Positions 16,677 to 26,062 of a stretch of DNA of 64,000 nucleotides are shown here, piece after piece (within the stretch, counting starts at the first letter, position 1; the number at the start of each line of letters is the position of its first letter). The stretch is from an uncultured Christensenellaceae bacterium (GTDB taxonomy: Bacteria > Bacillota > Clostridia > Christensenellales > Borkfalkiaceae), in assembly GCA_910588685.1 (NCBI GenBank), contig CAJUPX010000006.1:13922-77921 (forward strand), written 5' to 3'. The translations under genes were made by a program, and so were the position numbers. The notes under the pieces are model-generated. The model had not been told where the DNA came from, searched no databases, and worked only from the letters and a program-made list of their open reading frames with translations.

Positions 16677-17954
16677 TTATTTCCCCGCCGACTGCTTTAT
16701 CAGCGCAACCATCTTGTCAAGCTGCTCCTGATAGGAAAGCACGCCCGCTGCAGGATTTGCATTTTCAGCAACTAATTTATCAATTATATTCAATCCGTAG
16801 CCCTTTAACGGCTCCCAGAAGCTTGAAGGAACGGAGGTCTGCTCTCTGGCAAAAGCCATCTGCGCGTTCAAAGCTGCAAAAGTGGGGTCGTTTTTAATTT
16901 CGGAAATATTTGCGACAACTTTGTTGGTAGGACCAACCAGATGTTTTTCAAAACGCATTTTCTGCATTGCTTCGCTCGAGAGGAAAGCCGCAAGTCTGTG
17001 CGCTTCAACAAGCTCTTTGCTGTGTGCGTTTACGCCGATGAGCTTATAGCCTTTGAATGAGGACAGCTGCACCGTTTCATCTCCCACGGTAACTTCGGGC
17101 AGTTTGCAAACCCCGTAATTTTCACCGAGAATTTCCTGTATTCTCTTTGCATTCCAGGTACCTGAAACGGCTACCGCAGTCTGGCGGGTCTGGAATCCGG
17201 TAATAATTTTTTCGTCGTCCGTCTTCTTACCCGCAAACGCAATACTGCCGGCGAGCTTAGCCATTGCTTTTGACGCTTTTATTCCGTTTTCGGAATTGAA
17301 ATCGATTTCTATGTTGCTTTCTTTATAGTTGTTTTTATAGTCGTACTCAACGCTGTAAGTGCCGCCGAACGCAAAAAACCAACCCGCAGTATACCAGGGA
17401 ACGTCGAGCGCCCAGTTGATTTTTTTACCGGATTTTTCGCATTGCGAAATTATAGTTTCAAGCGAATTTACGTCGGTATCGGATAAAACCGACTTGTCGT
17501 AAAACATAAAATAGCCGTTATCCGACGCATAGGGATAGCCGTAATACTTTACGTCCGCAGTTCCGTAGCCCACAGCGCCCGACTTTACGGACTCCTCGCT
17601 GTTATCCGCCTTTACCGATTCAAGAAAAATGCCGCCGAGCTCGGCAAGCGCGTCGCTGCGCAAAAGCGGTATAAGCTGGTCGTTTGAATAACAGTAAACG
17701 TCGGCAGCCGCGTCCGCGTCCTGGCTTACTTTACTGAAAGCCATATCCTCTTCGCCTATGCCCACTTTAATGTTATATTTGGTTTCGGGATTAGCTTTTT
17801 TAAACTCTTCCACCATAATTTTTAAGGTTTCCTGCTGAGCCGCGGAGCCCCAGACCTCTAACTCCAAGCCCTTGTCCCCGCAACCGGTCATTGCGCCTAT
17901 CGCTCCTGCAAGCATTGCCCCGCAGACAAGCAACGATATTGTCTTTTTCATCAT
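16677..17954 (-). CDS. maltodextrin-binding lipoprotein (CUT1 substrate-binding protein)
   Basis: This 425-residue extracellular substrate-binding protein is anchored by lipid. Its signal peptide ends in a lipobox at GAMTGCGDKG, and the mature part has the SBP_bac family features LEVWGSAAQQETLKIMVEEFKKANPETK and GFQTRQTAVAVSGTW. GGAGG lies 6 nt before ATG 17954; a second ATG follows immediately. It is located between an intracellular GH13 gene and the permeases. Maltodextrin binding is inferred from the locus, since binding residues cannot be assigned by eye. Confidence 0.9.
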   Translation of the reverse strand: MMKKTISLLVCGAMLAGAIGAMTGCGDKGLELEVWGSAAQQETLKIMVEEFKKANPETKYNIKVGIGEEDMAFSKVSQDADAAADVYCYSNDQLIPLLRSDALAELGGIFLESVKADNSEESVKSGAVGYGTADVKYYGYPYASDNGYFMFYDKSVLSDTDVNSLETIISQCEKSGKKINWALDVPWYTAGWFFAFGGTYSVEYDYKNNYKESNIEIDFNSENGIKASKAMAKLAGSIAFAGKKTDDEKIITGFQTRQTAVAVSGTWNAKRIQEILGENYGVCKLPEVTVGDETVQLSSFKGYKLIGVNAHSKELVEAHRLAAFLSSEAMQKMRFEKHLVGPTNKVVANISEIKNDPTFAALNAQMAFAREQTSVPSSFWEPLKGYGLNIIDKLVAENANPAAGVLSYQEQLDKMVALIKQSAGK

Positions 17955-17981
17955 TGATTACCTCCGAAATTTTTATTTTTT

Positions 17982-19676
17982 TCAGACTTTGACGACTAAC
18001 GCGCCGTTGTTTAAAAGCCTGTTGTTTTTATAGTTAATTGAAACAAGAACACTCCCGCCGCACTCAATTATCCGGGATTTTCCGCCCGTGTTGAAATACG
18101 CCGTTATTTTACCGTGTTCGTTTTCGCGGACAATTACGAGCATACCGTTTTGCGCCGTGACGCTCTTAACCGCACCGCCCTTTAAAACGCCTTCTTTTTT
18201 AAGCGCGAGCACGGCTTTAAAAACGTTAAGAAAGCCGCCGTCGCTGTTTTTAAACGTCCAATCGAAAGTCTTCCTGCAATCGGGGTCGCCCGCTCCGTCC
18301 AACGGCAGCTCCGTACCGTAGAACACGCACGGTATGCCGGGAAAAACAAACACTGCGCATAACGCGCAAAGCAGTTTGTCCTTACTTCCCCCGGTAAAGC
18401 GGAAAAACCTCGGCGTGTCGTGGTTATCCAAAAAATTAAGCGCCGTTGCGTTTGCCTGCTCTGTGTTCATTAAAAGCAGCCTGTTCATACGCTCCGCAGC
18501 CCGGCGCGCAGGTATAGGAACAGCGCCGAAATAGTCGGCGAGTATCTTCTGCAATTTATAGTTCATAACGCCGTCCAGCTGCTCGCCGCGCAGCCAGTGC
18601 CTGTTATCGTGCCATACTTCTCCCAACAATATCTTATCCGGATACTTTTCTTTTACCTCGCTGCGCAGCTGCCGCAAAAAACTATGCGATAGCTCGTCGG
18701 CAACGTCGAGCCTCAGTCCGTCAAAGCCGTCGTTAAGATATTTAAGCGCAATATCTATTAGATACCTGCGCGTTTCCGGATTGTTTGTATTCCACTTGGG
18801 CATATATTTGCAGTCGGCAAAATGCGCATAATTGCCCTTTTCCGTATCGGGAAAATCTCCGTCCACAAAAAACCAACCGTAATACCGCGATTTTACTCCG
18901 TTTTTAAGAACGTCCTGAAAAAATGCGTGTTTTTGGTCGCAGTGGTTAAAAACCGTATCTATGATAACCCGCATACCCCTTTCGCGCGCACTTTTTAAAA
19001 GCTCTTCAAGGTCGCTCTGCGAGCCGAACTGCGGGTCTACAGCAGTATAATCGGTTATGTTGTACTTGTGGTTAGAATCGGAAGCGAATATAGGCGTGAG
19101 GTACAGCGCGTTTGCGCCTATGCTTTTTATGTAATCGAGCTTGCCTGTTATGCCCTTTAAATCTCCGCCGGCAAAGGTATACCTGTCGCAGCCGCCGTTC
19201 CATTCGCTGTTGATATACTTATCATCTTTTTCAAAATTACCGCGCGCAAATCTGTCAATGAATATCTGGTAAAACACCGCGCTCTGTGTCCAGTCGCAAA
19301 CGCGCATAACGTCCGAGCCGTTTATGCAGGGGAACTGGAAAAACGTGTAATATGCCAGCTCGAAATCATATGATTCTGAAATCCCCTCTTCCGAATAATA
19401 ATAATTTTTACTGTTTTGACTGATGAGGAAAACGTAAGCGAGCCTGACGTCTGCGAGCGTAAAATCCGCCTTATAATAATCAAACAGCTCCGTTTCGGCA
19501 AACTTAGTCATTACAGCCGTATTACGATGTTTGGTGAAGTCGTATTTATTGTTGTAAAGAATTTCTACCGACCCGAATTTTTCGTGCGCGGTACGAAGTA
19601 TAATCCTTAGCTTATTGTCTGAAAGCGCATACGCGTACCTGCTTTCGGGCTGATGAAAAATAGCGTATTTATTCAT
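17982..19676 (-). CDS. intracellular GH13 alpha-glucan hydrolase (neopullulanase/cyclomaltodextrinase-like)
   Basis: This 564-residue protein has no signal peptide, so it acts on imported oligosaccharides. An N-terminal beta-domain of about 120 residues, as in CBM34-carrying neopullulanases, is followed by the GH13 barrel. The conserved regions are present: DTVFNH, GLRLDVADE with nucleophile Asp324, LGEVWHDN with acid/base Glu353, and FLDNHDTPR with Asp420. The early motif VFYQIFIDRFARGN is typical of neopullulanase and cyclomaltodextrinase. Exact specificity (pullulan, cyclodextrin or linear maltodextrin) cannot be told. The start lies 1 nt after the LacI stop, suggesting coupling. Confidence 0.9.
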   Translation of the reverse strand: MNKYAIFHQPESRYAYALSDNKLRIILRTAHEKFGSVEILYNNKYDFTKHRNTAVMTKFAETELFDYYKADFTLADVRLAYVFLISQNSKNYYYSEEGISESYDFELAYYTFFQFPCINGSDVMRVCDWTQSAVFYQIFIDRFARGNFEKDDKYINSEWNGGCDRYTFAGGDLKGITGKLDYIKSIGANALYLTPIFASDSNHKYNITDYTAVDPQFGSQSDLEELLKSARERGMRVIIDTVFNHCDQKHAFFQDVLKNGVKSRYYGWFFVDGDFPDTEKGNYAHFADCKYMPKWNTNNPETRRYLIDIALKYLNDGFDGLRLDVADELSHSFLRQLRSEVKEKYPDKILLGEVWHDNRHWLRGEQLDGVMNYKLQKILADYFGAVPIPARRAAERMNRLLLMNTEQANATALNFLDNHDTPRFFRFTGGSKDKLLCALCAVFVFPGIPCVFYGTELPLDGAGDPDCRKTFDWTFKNSDGGFLNVFKAVLALKKEGVLKGGAVKSVTAQNGMLVIVRENEHGKITAYFNTGGKSRIIECGGSVLVSINYKNNRLLNNGALVVKV

Positions 19677-19677
19677 A

Positions 19678-20475
19678 TTATCTTACAAGCACCGTGTGTT
19701 TTGCGCCCTGCGCCCTCTCAACCGCTTTTTTAAAACAGTCGGTTATAGCCGCCATTCTGTCCTGGGTATTGAACGGCACCACGTGTAATTTTCTGTTTTT
19801 CAGTATGTTTATTTTTTGCAAAGACTCGTTTACGGTAAGTATGTTGCCGTCAGGTATAACGCTTAAATCGTCGCCGTCGAGAAACAGCACGTCATTGCAC
19901 AGCGTCCTTATTTCTTCTTTCAACAGGTCGTTATATAAATCCACAAGCACAAATGTGTAGTTGCCCTTGCCGAATACCGAGTCGCCCTCGCCAAGCGCAT
20001 AGGCAAAGTCCTGGTAAACCTGGAAAAACAGCTGGTCGTTTATCTTTCCGTCCACAGACAAAAGCGGAACGAAATTTTCTTTTGCAAGCCGTCTGAACTT
20101 TTCCTCCTCCATTCCCTCGCAGATTATCGCGTCCGCCGTGTCGATTCTCGTATTTTCCAGATGCGTGCGCAAATTGAGATTGTAACCGAGCCCCTCGAAA
20201 GTCTTTCCGAGAAGTCTTAAAAAATCATAACTTTCGGCTTTTTGCAGTGTGGACGAATGTTTACCGGTCAAAAGGATTACGTTGCCGCTCTTTTGAAGAG
20301 CGAACGACTGTGCCAACCGCGACGGACGGAAATTGTACAGGTTTACAATCTGTAAAACCTTTCTCTTGGTTTCCGGCGTATATCTGTCCTCGTGTATTCC
20401 GTTTATGATATAAGAAACGGTTGCAACGGACACGCCCGCAAGACGGGCAACGTCCTTTATTGTTATTTTTTCCAT
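19678..20475 (-). CDS. LacI-family transcriptional regulator, short form
   Basis: This is a 265-residue DNA-binding regulator. Its N-terminal HTH (ITIKDVARLAGVSVATVSYIINGI) and hinge region (NFRPSRLAQSFALQKSG) are classic LacI family. The periplasmic-binding-protein-like effector domain is shorter than usual (family about 330-340 residues) and lacks several expected segments, so ligand sensing may differ. A GTG 18 nt upstream (20493) in the same frame is an alternative start; I prefer ATG 20475 because it matches the family N-terminus. As the only regulator in the starch locus it likely binds the TTAACCGTTTAA-type sites near 24.09 and 26.1 kb, which have the central CG expected of LacI operators (inference). 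Confidence 0.88.
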   Translation of the reverse strand: MEKITIKDVARLAGVSVATVSYIINGIHEDRYTPETKRKVLQIVNLYNFRPSRLAQSFALQKSGNVILLTGKHSSTLQKAESYDFLRLLGKTFEGLGYNLNLRTHLENTRIDTADAIICEGMEEEKFRRLAKENFVPLLSVDGKINDQLFFQVYQDFAYALGEGDSVFGKGNYTFVLVDLYNDLLKEEIRTLCNDVLFLDGDDLSVIPDGNILTVNESLQKINILKNRKLHVVPFNTQDRMAAITDCFKKAVERAQGAKHTVLVR

Positions 20476-20507
20476 AATAAATTTCCGAAACACGGCAAAG
20501 CCGCCCC

Positions 20508-20533
20508 GCTTCCCCTCCGTTAAAAGGGGAAGC
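20508..20533 (-). other. intercistronic hairpin before the LacI gene
   Basis: GCTTCCCCT pairs with AGGGGAAGC over an 8-nt loop, with no T tract after it on the minus strand. It lies between the secreted-protein stop and the LacI start and could act as a partial terminator or an mRNA end-protecting stem. Confidence 0.4.
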
Positions 20534-20548
20534 GAGCGGTTAAATCCG

Positions 20549-21439
20549 TTAATTCATAGGTTCCATATAGACTGACATCTTTGTGCCTTTTGAGAAGAAT
20601 TTTATATAAATTCTGAAGCTGCGTTTTTTCAACGCTTTTCTGTAAGTCAATACGGGATTTTCAGTTGTCGATGCGGTTATAAAACTTGCGGTGTTGTTGC
20701 TGCCGTCGCCGTTGCTTTCAAGCGTTATGGGATTGCTGCTGCCGGCAACAGGCACTAACTGCGCTCCGGAAGAATCTCCGAGTCCCGAGGCGTATACGGT
20801 TATCGTATCGCCCGGATTGAGCTCAAACCAGCCGTTATAAAGCTGCACGGGAGCGCCGTAGCCGAGAGTTTCCGCATCGGGTATATCGGTACCGCTTACG
20901 CGCAGGGTCAGAATTTCCGTTTCCTGAGTTGCCGCGCGGTATACCGACATATAATGGGCGGGTTTCAGAGTTGTTGAATCGCCCGGCTCCACGGGGTCTT
21001 TGCGCTGTGATAAATCGGCGCGCCAGTCCGCGTAAAGGAAGGTTATTTCCGCCGTATCCGGCATCTTATCGAAATAAGTTACCGTAGCGTCAACGATAGT
21101 CCACCAGCCGTTAAAAGCGTATGCGTTTCCGTTTACGTCCTGCCTCGTACTCACAGGCACGGGAAGAGCTTCGCCTGCGGACAGCGTGCAAAGGTACGCG
21201 TTTTCGGTAAATATTGCCGCACATTCGTCCCCGGAAAGCTTTGTTGCGCCCTGCGGTACGGAGTTTTCAACCTTTTCACCGTCTGAGATATATACGCCGG
21301 GAACAAGATAAACGTTATTTGCGGTTGCTTGCGGCTGAACGTCAGCCGTATTATCAACGGACGCGGACGCCGATACGGACATCCCCGCGCCGCTTATAAC
21401 AAGCAATCCCGTGAGAGCAAGAGCTAAAATCTTTTTCAT
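20549..21439 (-). CDS. secreted protein of the starch locus, function unknown
   Basis: The 296-residue protein has a cleavable signal peptide (MKKILALALTGLLVISGAG, then an A-S-A cleavage region) and no lipobox. The mature part looks beta-rich: FNGWWTIVDATVTYFDKMP and ITFLYADW resemble an InlB/Listeria-type repeat, followed by a domain holding YNGWFELNPGDTITVYASG. No catalytic motif is recognisable. GGAGGAG precedes the start. It is placed 16 nt after the amylase, so a surface helper role in starch binding is plausible but unproven. Confidence 0.7.
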   Translation of the reverse strand: MKKILALALTGLLVISGAGMSVSASASVDNTADVQPQATANNVYLVPGVYISDGEKVENSVPQGATKLSGDECAAIFTENAYLCTLSAGEALPVPVSTRQDVNGNAYAFNGWWTIVDATVTYFDKMPDTAEITFLYADWRADLSQRKDPVEPGDSTTLKPAHYMSVYRAATQETEILTLRVSGTDIPDAETLGYGAPVQLYNGWFELNPGDTITVYASGLGDSSGAQLVPVAGSSNPITLESNGDGSNNTASFITASTTENPVLTYRKALKKRSFRIYIKFFSKGTKMSVYMEPMN

Positions 21440-21455
21440 TACGTTTTCTCCTCCA

Positions 21456-24068
21456 TTATTTAACCTTATAAATCAGCATTGACATAGCCGGAACTTTTTC
21501 CGCGCTCATTCCGTTGCCGTAGAGAAGCCGTGCTCCTGCGGGGACGGAGTAGCCTGCGCTTGCGTCGGCTTTGCCCGCGTTGACGTATACGAGAATTTCA
21601 CTGTTGTCGTCTTTGACGGAATAGCAGATTACCGAACCGGACGAGGTATGTGAAATCACTTTACCCCTCGCGAGAACGGGGTTTTCTCTGCGGATTTGTA
21701 TTATTGCCTTGTAAACGCTGTAAATCGAATTTGCGTCTTTGCTCTGTTCTTCGGCGCCGGCAAGCTGCATATTAAGCGCGTCCCAGGTCATAACGTAATT
21801 GTTGAAACCTATGGGATAGTTGCAGTTATAAGAGCTTTGCTCAACGCCCGTAGTCCATTTCATAGGCTGGCGGTACCACCTGTCCTCGTGTCCTGAGCCG
21901 TCGCCCGCGGGGTTGGCGGTTTTTGTTCCGAACATACCGAGCTCGTCGCCGTTGTATATCCAGGTAATGCCAGGAACGGTAAACGAAAGCCCCGCCCAGA
22001 GTTTTGCAAGATTTTCAGACAAAGTCCAGGCGCTGTCGCCTGTTTCGGCATTACGCGGTACTCCTACGTCCGTTTTATACAGTTTGTCGCGCGCACGCTG
22101 CACGTCGTGGTTAGACGTGAAATTGCCGTCGATATAATCAGTACGGTACTGCGAGAAATTGAACTGCGCGGAAGCATACTGGTTCATAATTTTCGCCGCG
22201 TCCTTGCCACCTGCGGCAAGCTGAGTAAGGTTGTAAGTAGTATCGTAATACCAGTTGAAATTGAACTGCGAATCGAGCCCGCCGTATAAGCCGGCAAGAT
22301 TTGCGGGGTCGCCGTTGAAATTTTCGCCTAAAAGCAGCGCGTTGGGATAGCTCGATTTGAGCTTGGCGTTGAACTCCATAAAGAAGTGCGCGTCTTTATT
22401 CATATCAAATGAATAATCGCCCGTTTCGCCTTTATCCGTAACCACCCAGTCGGAGTGGTCGCGGCTCTCGTTAGCCATATAAATGTGTTTGACGGCGTCA
22501 AGGCGGAAGCCGTCTAAGCCGAAGCTCATCCAATACAGCGCAACTTCTAAAATCGCGTCGCGCGTTGCCTGGTAGTCGAAGTTAAGCTCTGGCATAGAAG
22601 AGCCGAAGCTCGAATAGAAATAATATCCGTTTGCATCCTTAAACCACTGCGCTTTTGCCTGCGGGTCTTTGAGCGATGAAACGTATTCTTCGTTCTGCCA
22701 GGTATAGAAATTACGGTAATCTATTTCTTTAATGCTGCCGTCCGGCATTTTTACCTTTTCTTTAACCAGATTCTGCGATTTTACAAACCAGGGGTTTGAC
22801 GGCGAGGTGTGGTTAAGAACGAAGTCCATAAGAACTTTCATTCCCTTTTGGTGCGCTTTGTAGACCAGCTCGCGATAGTCGTCTATCGTGCCGAAACGCG
22901 GGTCTACCGTGAAGTAATCCATTATGTCGTAACCGTGATAGGAGTTTGACGTTTGGAAAGGAGTGAGCCAGAGCGTATCCACACCGAGGTCTTTAAGATA
23001 ATCGAGTTTTTCGATAACGCCTCTCAAATCACCCATACCGTCGCCGTTACTGTCGGCAAACGAAGCAATAAATACCTGATAACCCACGCTGTTTTGTTCC
23101 CAACCCTCTGCAACGGGCTGCTGAACGTACACGTTATTGTTTCCTTTGTTGGAAACCACGTCGTATCCCGAAACCGCAGAGCCGGGTTCAAGTCCCTCGT
23201 AGGGGTCGTTTACAGACGAATCGGCAAACTTTGCAGAACCGCTCTGCACTTCACCCTGGCGCACAAACCAGTGGTAATCGCCCTTGTCGCGCTTAGCGTC
23301 GGCTAAAACGATATAAACGTCGCCGCCGTCGTTAACCCAGAAACCCGTACCGTTAATACGGCTGTCCTGCGAATAAACCTGTATACCGAGGCGGAGCGCG
23401 CTGCCGTAAGTTATGCTCAGCCCTTTGTTATCGAGCGTTTCCTCGTTCCAGCCCGCGTCGGAATAGGTCGCCGTCAAATCGATATCGTAAACCGCGCCCG
23501 ACTCGTCTATTTTCATAGGATAAAAAGCTCTGCCCTCGCTGTTTGTAGGGAAGTATTCCCATACCCAAAGTCCCCAGTCGCCGTACACTTCGGATTCAAT
23601 CTGAGTTGAATATCCGGGAGCCTGCGCGAGATTAGTAAGCCCCTGCTCGTCTTTGGAATGCGCTCCGCGGAGATAATGAACGTATAAATGGTTTTCCTTG
23701 CCCCAGGTCAGGTTTTTTTCGTATTCCTTTGCAATATCGCTGTCAACCGAAACATTCCACCCGGCTTGGAGAGTGATGTTTGACGTTACCGTATCGGTGC
23801 TGAAATTCCACTCTTTGGAGCCGTTATACCAGCCAAGCAGCGTGTGACCCTCCCACGCGTCTATTACAGGCTGCACCGCCTTATCGCCGTTTTTTACTGT
23901 CTGGCTTGCGGGATTTGAAATGCCCGCGGCTTCGGCTTCGCTGCCCACGCTGAACGACACTGTATACTCTTTATCACCGTTTTTGTTGCAGCCGTCACAG
24001 CCCGATAAGGCTATACCGAAAAGCATTATGACCGCTATAAAGAAGCAAAACAGGCTTCTCTTTCTCAT
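21456..24068 (-). CDS. surface amylase/pullulanase-type GH13 lipoprotein
   Basis: This 870-residue lipoprotein degrades alpha-glucans outside the cell. The lipobox is LSGC with Cys24. Residues about 35-105 form a Listeria-Bacteroides (InlB B-type) repeat ending in WYNGSKEWNFSTDTVTSNIT. Residues about 120-280 resemble the pullulanase-associated/CBM41 starch-binding domain (HLYVHYLRG, GDWGLWVWEYF). The GH13 barrel begins near 325 with VFIASFADSNGDGMGDLRG and carries nucleophile Asp524 (GFRLDAVKH), Glu582 (LLGENF) and Asp655 (SNHD). AAGGAG supports the start. It releases maltodextrins for the importer encoded downstream. Confidence 0.92.
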   Translation of the reverse strand: MRKRSLFCFFIAVIMLFGIALSGCDGCNKNGDKEYTVSFSVGSEAEAAGISNPASQTVKNGDKAVQPVIDAWEGHTLLGWYNGSKEWNFSTDTVTSNITLQAGWNVSVDSDIAKEYEKNLTWGKENHLYVHYLRGAHSKDEQGLTNLAQAPGYSTQIESEVYGDWGLWVWEYFPTNSEGRAFYPMKIDESGAVYDIDLTATYSDAGWNEETLDNKGLSITYGSALRLGIQVYSQDSRINGTGFWVNDGGDVYIVLADAKRDKGDYHWFVRQGEVQSGSAKFADSSVNDPYEGLEPGSAVSGYDVVSNKGNNNVYVQQPVAEGWEQNSVGYQVFIASFADSNGDGMGDLRGVIEKLDYLKDLGVDTLWLTPFQTSNSYHGYDIMDYFTVDPRFGTIDDYRELVYKAHQKGMKVLMDFVLNHTSPSNPWFVKSQNLVKEKVKMPDGSIKEIDYRNFYTWQNEEYVSSLKDPQAKAQWFKDANGYYFYSSFGSSMPELNFDYQATRDAILEVALYWMSFGLDGFRLDAVKHIYMANESRDHSDWVVTDKGETGDYSFDMNKDAHFFMEFNAKLKSSYPNALLLGENFNGDPANLAGLYGGLDSQFNFNWYYDTTYNLTQLAAGGKDAAKIMNQYASAQFNFSQYRTDYIDGNFTSNHDVQRARDKLYKTDVGVPRNAETGDSAWTLSENLAKLWAGLSFTVPGITWIYNGDELGMFGTKTANPAGDGSGHEDRWYRQPMKWTTGVEQSSYNCNYPIGFNNYVMTWDALNMQLAGAEEQSKDANSIYSVYKAIIQIRRENPVLARGKVISHTSSGSVICYSVKDDNSEILVYVNAGKADASAGYSVPAGARLLYGNGMSAEKVPAMSMLIYKVK

Positions 24069-24086
24069 AAATTTCTCCTTTTTTGA

Positions 24087-24098
24087 TTAACCGTTTAA
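24087..24098. promoter_or_regulatory. LacI-type operator candidate before the amylase gene
   Basis: TTAACCGTTTAA, centred on CG with near-palindromic arms, lies 19 nt upstream of the amylase ATG. The same 12-mer occurs twice upstream of the starch-binding gene. Confidence 0.55.
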
Positions 24099-24106
24099 CT
24101 TTTATT

Positions 24107-24180
24107 ATTTTCCGGACTTGTAAAAAGCCCGGAAAATATTTAAATGCTGCTTTAAGCTCTACCCGAAGACAGAGCTTAAG
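24107..24180 (-). other. two intercistronic hairpins
   Basis: ATTTTCCGG (24107-24115) pairs with CCGGAAAAT (24129-24137), and TTTAAGCTCT (24151-24160) pairs with AGAGCTTAAG (24171-24180, one wobble). They lie between the starch-binding lipoprotein and the amylase. A weak T/A-rich tail makes partial termination possible, which would give more binding protein than amylase. Confidence 0.45.
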
Positions 24181-24212
24181 ATTTTATAAAATTTAGTATC
24201 ATATAACTTTAA

Positions 24213-26003
24213 TTATGAAGCAAGTACTGCGTTCAAAGTTTTATTGTTAATATCCAGGGTAAGAGTGTAAGTTCCTGCTTTAGTCGTTTTGTAATTGCTG
24301 CCTCCCGAAATAACACACGTTACACCCTCTGTAAGCGGCGTATTGCCTGCATTGAAATAGCCATATTGAGCAGGATTAACCGTGCCGTCGTCATTTTCCG
24401 CACAGGAAACAAACATAAATTCATCGCCTTCAGTCAAAGTAATTGTCAATGTGTAAACACCGGAGCCGGCTTCCGTTTCCATAAGTTCATAGTCGGAAGA
24501 AAGATTAGTTTGCCAGTTGTTTGTTACAGTGTTACCCTTTATGTAGTAATGAAGCGTAGGCTCTTCAATATCATCGTTTGCCGTAAACGTATAATCAAGA
24601 GTAGCTTTGTTATCCTCGACTGTAATTGTAAACACATAATCACCCGCAACACCGGCTTGGATATTGTAGTCGGAAGACGCATATATAAGCTGAACTTCAT
24701 CCGTAACCGCATCAGCTATTCTACCTGCGGCAACCGAACGCGCATCAAGCGTAATATTCCAATCCATATTAACTACCGCAACTTTAAATTTAGCGTCTTT
24801 TCTCAAAGTAGTAGTTAAAGAGTATGTGCCGTCTCCGTTATCCGTAAATGCATATTCTCCCGCGTCCGCTACCGTATCGGCATCTGCCCAATTGTTCATA
24901 TCTCCTCTGAGATAATAAATATATTCAATTTCGCCGTCGTCGATTACCTCGTCGCAGACGCCGGAAACAACAGCCTTATCGCCTGTTAAATCCAAAGTTA
25001 CGGTGTATTTACCGTGTTTTTGCACGGCAATGTTATTGCCTGTGTTTTTGCTGAGAACTTCGTCGCCCTCTTCAATAAAATCGCCGTTAAACGCCGACTT
25101 CCACCAGTCGTCGGAAGTTATGCCGACCTTTGCAACCTGGAAGTTAGACATAGCGCTCAATTCTATACTGCCGGTCTTGTAAATGCCGTCTGTTTCGGTA
25201 GGCATAAAGTAAACAACGCCCGCCTGACCGAACACTGCCGCTTTGTTCCACTTAGAGTCTTCGCCACCTATCAAATAATACGCGTCTTCAACCACTATTT
25301 CGCAAGAAGCCGAAGCCGTGCCGCCAGCTACCGTAGCCGTAACGGTTGCCGCGCCGGGCTTTAACGCCTCGATATAGCCTGTTTCTTCATTTACGATAAC
25401 TACCGCCTCGTTATCGGACGACCAGCTAACTTCGGCGCCGCTGCTTACCGTAGCCGACAACTGATATTCGAGGTTTGCAATATCCAGAGTCAGAGTTTCT
25501 TTGTTGAGAGTTACGCTGACTTCCGCCGTCTTATACAATGCGTAAATTGTAACGTTGCCGGTGAATTTATAATCAGCAGTTATTTTTTGTCCGTTCTCCT
25601 TTGCCGTATACCAACCGTCGAACGTTGAGCCTGCGGGCGCCGTAGGCGTGGGAAGCGAGGCTATTTTACCGTTGACCGTAGTTAAAGTTGTTGCGCCTGA
25701 AAGCGTACCGCCGTTGACGTCCAGCGTTACGGTGTATTCGGTTTTTGCGGGAGTTTTTGTGTAATGGCAAACGTCGCATTCGTCATCTCCGCCGTATACG
25801 TGCTCCGCATAGTCGGACTTATAATCCTTATCTCCCTCTTTGAGGTCGTCGCACACCGCATAATGCCAGTGACCGTTAGCGTCGGATTTCCAATCCTCCG
25901 AATACTTATGGGTGTGTCCGCAACCCGTCATCGTCAAGCCGATTGCGGCAGCACCGCTGACAGTTAAAGCTGCAAGCGCCGTTAATAGAGTCTTGTTTTT
26001 CAT
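24213..26003 (-). CDS. starch-binding surface lipoprotein (InlB repeat, Big2 and three CBM-like modules)
   Basis: This is a 596-residue lipoprotein with lipobox LTMTGC (Cys28). Residues 30-85 are a His/Cys module (HTHKYSEDW, GHWHYAVC, EHVYGGDDECDVC) that looks like a small metal-stabilised fold. About 90-158 is an InlB B-type repeat and about 160-232 a Big2 Ig-like domain (VSWSSDNEAVVIVNEETG). Then come three similar modules at about 233-352, 363-477 and 485-596, each opening with a Y-Y-I/L-x-G segment (YLRGDMNNWADADTV, YIKGNTVTNNWQ), the type seen in SusE/SusF-like starch-binding domains. No catalytic site is present. It is the first gene of the starch locus, preceded by operator-like sites, and probably tethers starch for the amylase. 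Confidence 0.78.
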   Translation of the reverse strand: MKNKTLLTALAALTVSGAAAIGLTMTGCGHTHKYSEDWKSDANGHWHYAVCDDLKEGDKDYKSDYAEHVYGGDDECDVCHYTKTPAKTEYTVTLDVNGGTLSGATTLTTVNGKIASLPTPTAPAGSTFDGWYTAKENGQKITADYKFTGNVTIYALYKTAEVSVTLNKETLTLDIANLEYQLSATVSSGAEVSWSSDNEAVVIVNEETGYIEALKPGAATVTATVAGGTASASCEIVVEDAYYLIGGEDSKWNKAAVFGQAGVVYFMPTETDGIYKTGSIELSAMSNFQVAKVGITSDDWWKSAFNGDFIEEGDEVLSKNTGNNIAVQKHGKYTVTLDLTGDKAVVSGVCDEVIDDGEIEYIYYLRGDMNNWADADTVADAGEYAFTDNGDGTYSLTTTLRKDAKFKVAVVNMDWNITLDARSVAAGRIADAVTDEVQLIYASSDYNIQAGVAGDYVFTITVEDNKATLDYTFTANDDIEEPTLHYYIKGNTVTNNWQTNLSSDYELMETEAGSGVYTLTITLTEGDEFMFVSCAENDDGTVNPAQYGYFNAGNTPLTEGVTCVISGGSNYKTTKAGTYTLTLDINNKTLNAVLAS

Positions 26004-26062
26004 AAATGTTCCTCACTTTATATTTTTTATAATTGCACGGAAAATTTTAAATTTTTCCCGTT

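Noticed and set aside
20540..20552. TTAAATCCGTTAA as a LacI operator before the regulator gene
   Set aside because: It has an extra base in the centre and overlaps the stop codon of the preceding gene; too weak to list.
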